From Bacteroidales bacterium (GTDB lineage: Bacteria; Bacteroidota; Bacteroidia; Bacteroidales; PUMT01), in contig SKQJ01000038.1 of the NCBI GenBank assembly GCA_007119075.1, forward strand, positions 1 to 5,845: DNA of 5,845 bases. The letters run 5' to 3'. The position numbers were made by a program, and so were the translations under genes. The notes beneath the pieces are model-generated. The model saw only the letters and a list, made by a program, of their open reading frames with translations, was not told the DNA's origin and did not search any database. Positions 5,114 to 5,845 of the stretch are shown here, piece by piece; position 1 is the stretch's first letter; each line of letters begins with the position of its first letter.

Positions 5114-5845
5114 TTACGGCACTTCAACGGTGTTGAGGATGTCTGTGATTATGTCTTCGGCAACAATGTTTTCCGCTTCGGCTTCATAGCTTAACCCTAT
5201 GCGGTGCCTCAAAACGTCATAACAAACGGCCCTCACGTCCTCGGGTATGACATATCCGCGGTGATTTATAAATGCATATGCCTTTGCGGCTTTCGCCAGG
5301 TTAATGCTCGCTCGCGGAGAGGCTCCGTAATTGATCATGGTCTCGTATTTCGGGAGACCGTATTCCGAGGGTTTTCTTGTTGAGAAAACTATATCGAGAA
5401 TATAGTGCTCTATCTTTTCGTCGAGATAAACATCCCTGACCACGCTCCTGGCCCTGATGATCCCGGCAGGCGAAATCACCCGGGAGGGGACGGGGAATTC
5501 GCCGTCAAGGTTTTGCCTGATTATAAGCGCTTCTTCGCTTTTTTTAGGATAGGTTATCACGACCTTCATCATGAACCGGTCAACCTGTGCCTCCGGCAGA
5601 GGATATGTCCCTTCCTGTTCAATTGGGTTCTGCGTGGCCATCACCAGGAAAGGATCGTCGAGCCTGAAGGTTTCCGCCCCGATAGTCACCTGCCTTTCCT
5701 GCATTGCTTCAAGAAGCGCCGACTGTACCTTTGCAGGGGCACGGTTGATCTCGTCTGCAAGTATGAAGTTGGCGAAAACAGGTCCTTTCCTCACAAGAAA
5801 TTCTTCCTTTTTCTGGCTGTAGATCAAGGTTCCCAGCAAATCGGC
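5114..5845 (-). CDS. moxR: MoxR-family AAA+ ATPase, C-terminal part (5' end outside window)
   Basis: The frame is open to the right edge, so the gene is cut by the window and not truncated biologically. The visible 243 residues begin inside the AAA+ core, and roughly 85-90 N-terminal residues, including the Walker A loop, should lie beyond 5845. A TTG at 5839 is internal (Leu), not a start. Visible motifs, numbered from the edge: Walker B hhhhDE at about 27-32 (ILADE, then INRA), sensor 1 in ATQNP at 70-74 with Asn73, a likely arginine finger at Arg90 in QVDRF, and sensor 2 in GASPRA at 174-179. The segment EQEGTYPLPEAQVDRF is typical of MoxR. No membrane segment is seen, so it is cytosolic. 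MoxR ATPases commonly sit next to VWA-protein genes and are thought to remodel or activate them, and three such genes follow here. The TAA stop is 8 nt before a small downstream ORF. Family assignment is secure; the substrate is inferred. Confidence 0.96.
   Translation of the reverse strand, partial: ADLLGTLIYSQKKEEFLVRKGPVFANFILADEINRAPAKVQSALLEAMQERQVTIGAETFRLDDPFLVMATQNPIEQEGTYPLPEAQVDRFMMKVVITYPKKSEEALIIRQNLDGEFPVPSRVISPAGIIRARSVVRDVYLDEKIEHYILDIVFSTRKPSEYGLPKYETMINYGASPRASINLAKAAKAYAFINHRGYVIPEDVRAVCYDVLRHRIGLSYEAEAENIVAEDIITDILNTVEVP

Noticed and set aside
1..5845. CRISPR arrays, tRNA or rRNA genes, phage or toxin-antitoxin genes
   Set aside because: No regular repeat-spacer pattern, RNA-gene signature or relevant protein motif was seen on either strand; the window is a single metabolic/envelope-type operon.

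Overview
The window holds most of a Bacteroidota-type 'Bat' (Bacteroides aerotolerance) gene cluster. All supported genes are on the minus strand, so transcription runs from high to low coordinates: moxR (5' end beyond the right edge), a possible 28-codon ORF, a DUF58 protein, a signal-anchored BatD-like/DUF4381-like membrane protein, batA, batB and batC. The left edge lies just downstream of batC, where batD is expected. The gene order, the close resemblance of each protein to Bacteroidota Bat proteins, and the general lack of strong Shine-Dalgarno sequences point to a member of the Bacteroidota, probably of the Bacteroidales/Marinilabiliales type. By eye the DNA is fairly GC-rich for that group. 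No genus can be named from this window.

Layout from right to left: 5845-5114 is the C-terminal 243 residues of a MoxR AAA+ ATPase. The 5113-5020 spacer is almost filled by a small hydrophobic ORF whose stop overlaps the DUF58 start (TAATG). DUF58 (5019-4129) overlaps the BatD-like gene (4132-3041) in an ATGA junction. The BatD-like gene overlaps batA (about 3054-2062). A 217-bp GC-rich, repeat-containing gap (2061-1845) interrupts the otherwise compact run. batB (1844-795) overlaps batC (805-47) by 11 bp. Bases 46-1 carry no complete gene.

How the genes probably work together: MoxR ATPases are typically encoded beside proteins with von Willebrand factor A (VWA) domains and are thought to act as chaperone-like remodelers of VWA-metal assemblies. 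Here three proteins carry an intact DxSxS MIDAS motif: soluble DUF58 and membrane-anchored BatA and BatB. A membrane protein with a large periplasmic N-terminal part (BatD-like) and a secreted or membrane-tethered TPR protein with a very acidic linker (BatC) would supply envelope-side partners. The system was named for aerotolerance in Bacteroides fragilis, but a direct role in oxidative stress is not settled across phyla and the molecular substrate is unknown.

This is a known system. The less explained items are the small ORF between moxR and DUF58, the unusual gap between batA and batB, and the Asp/Gly repeat linker of BatC.
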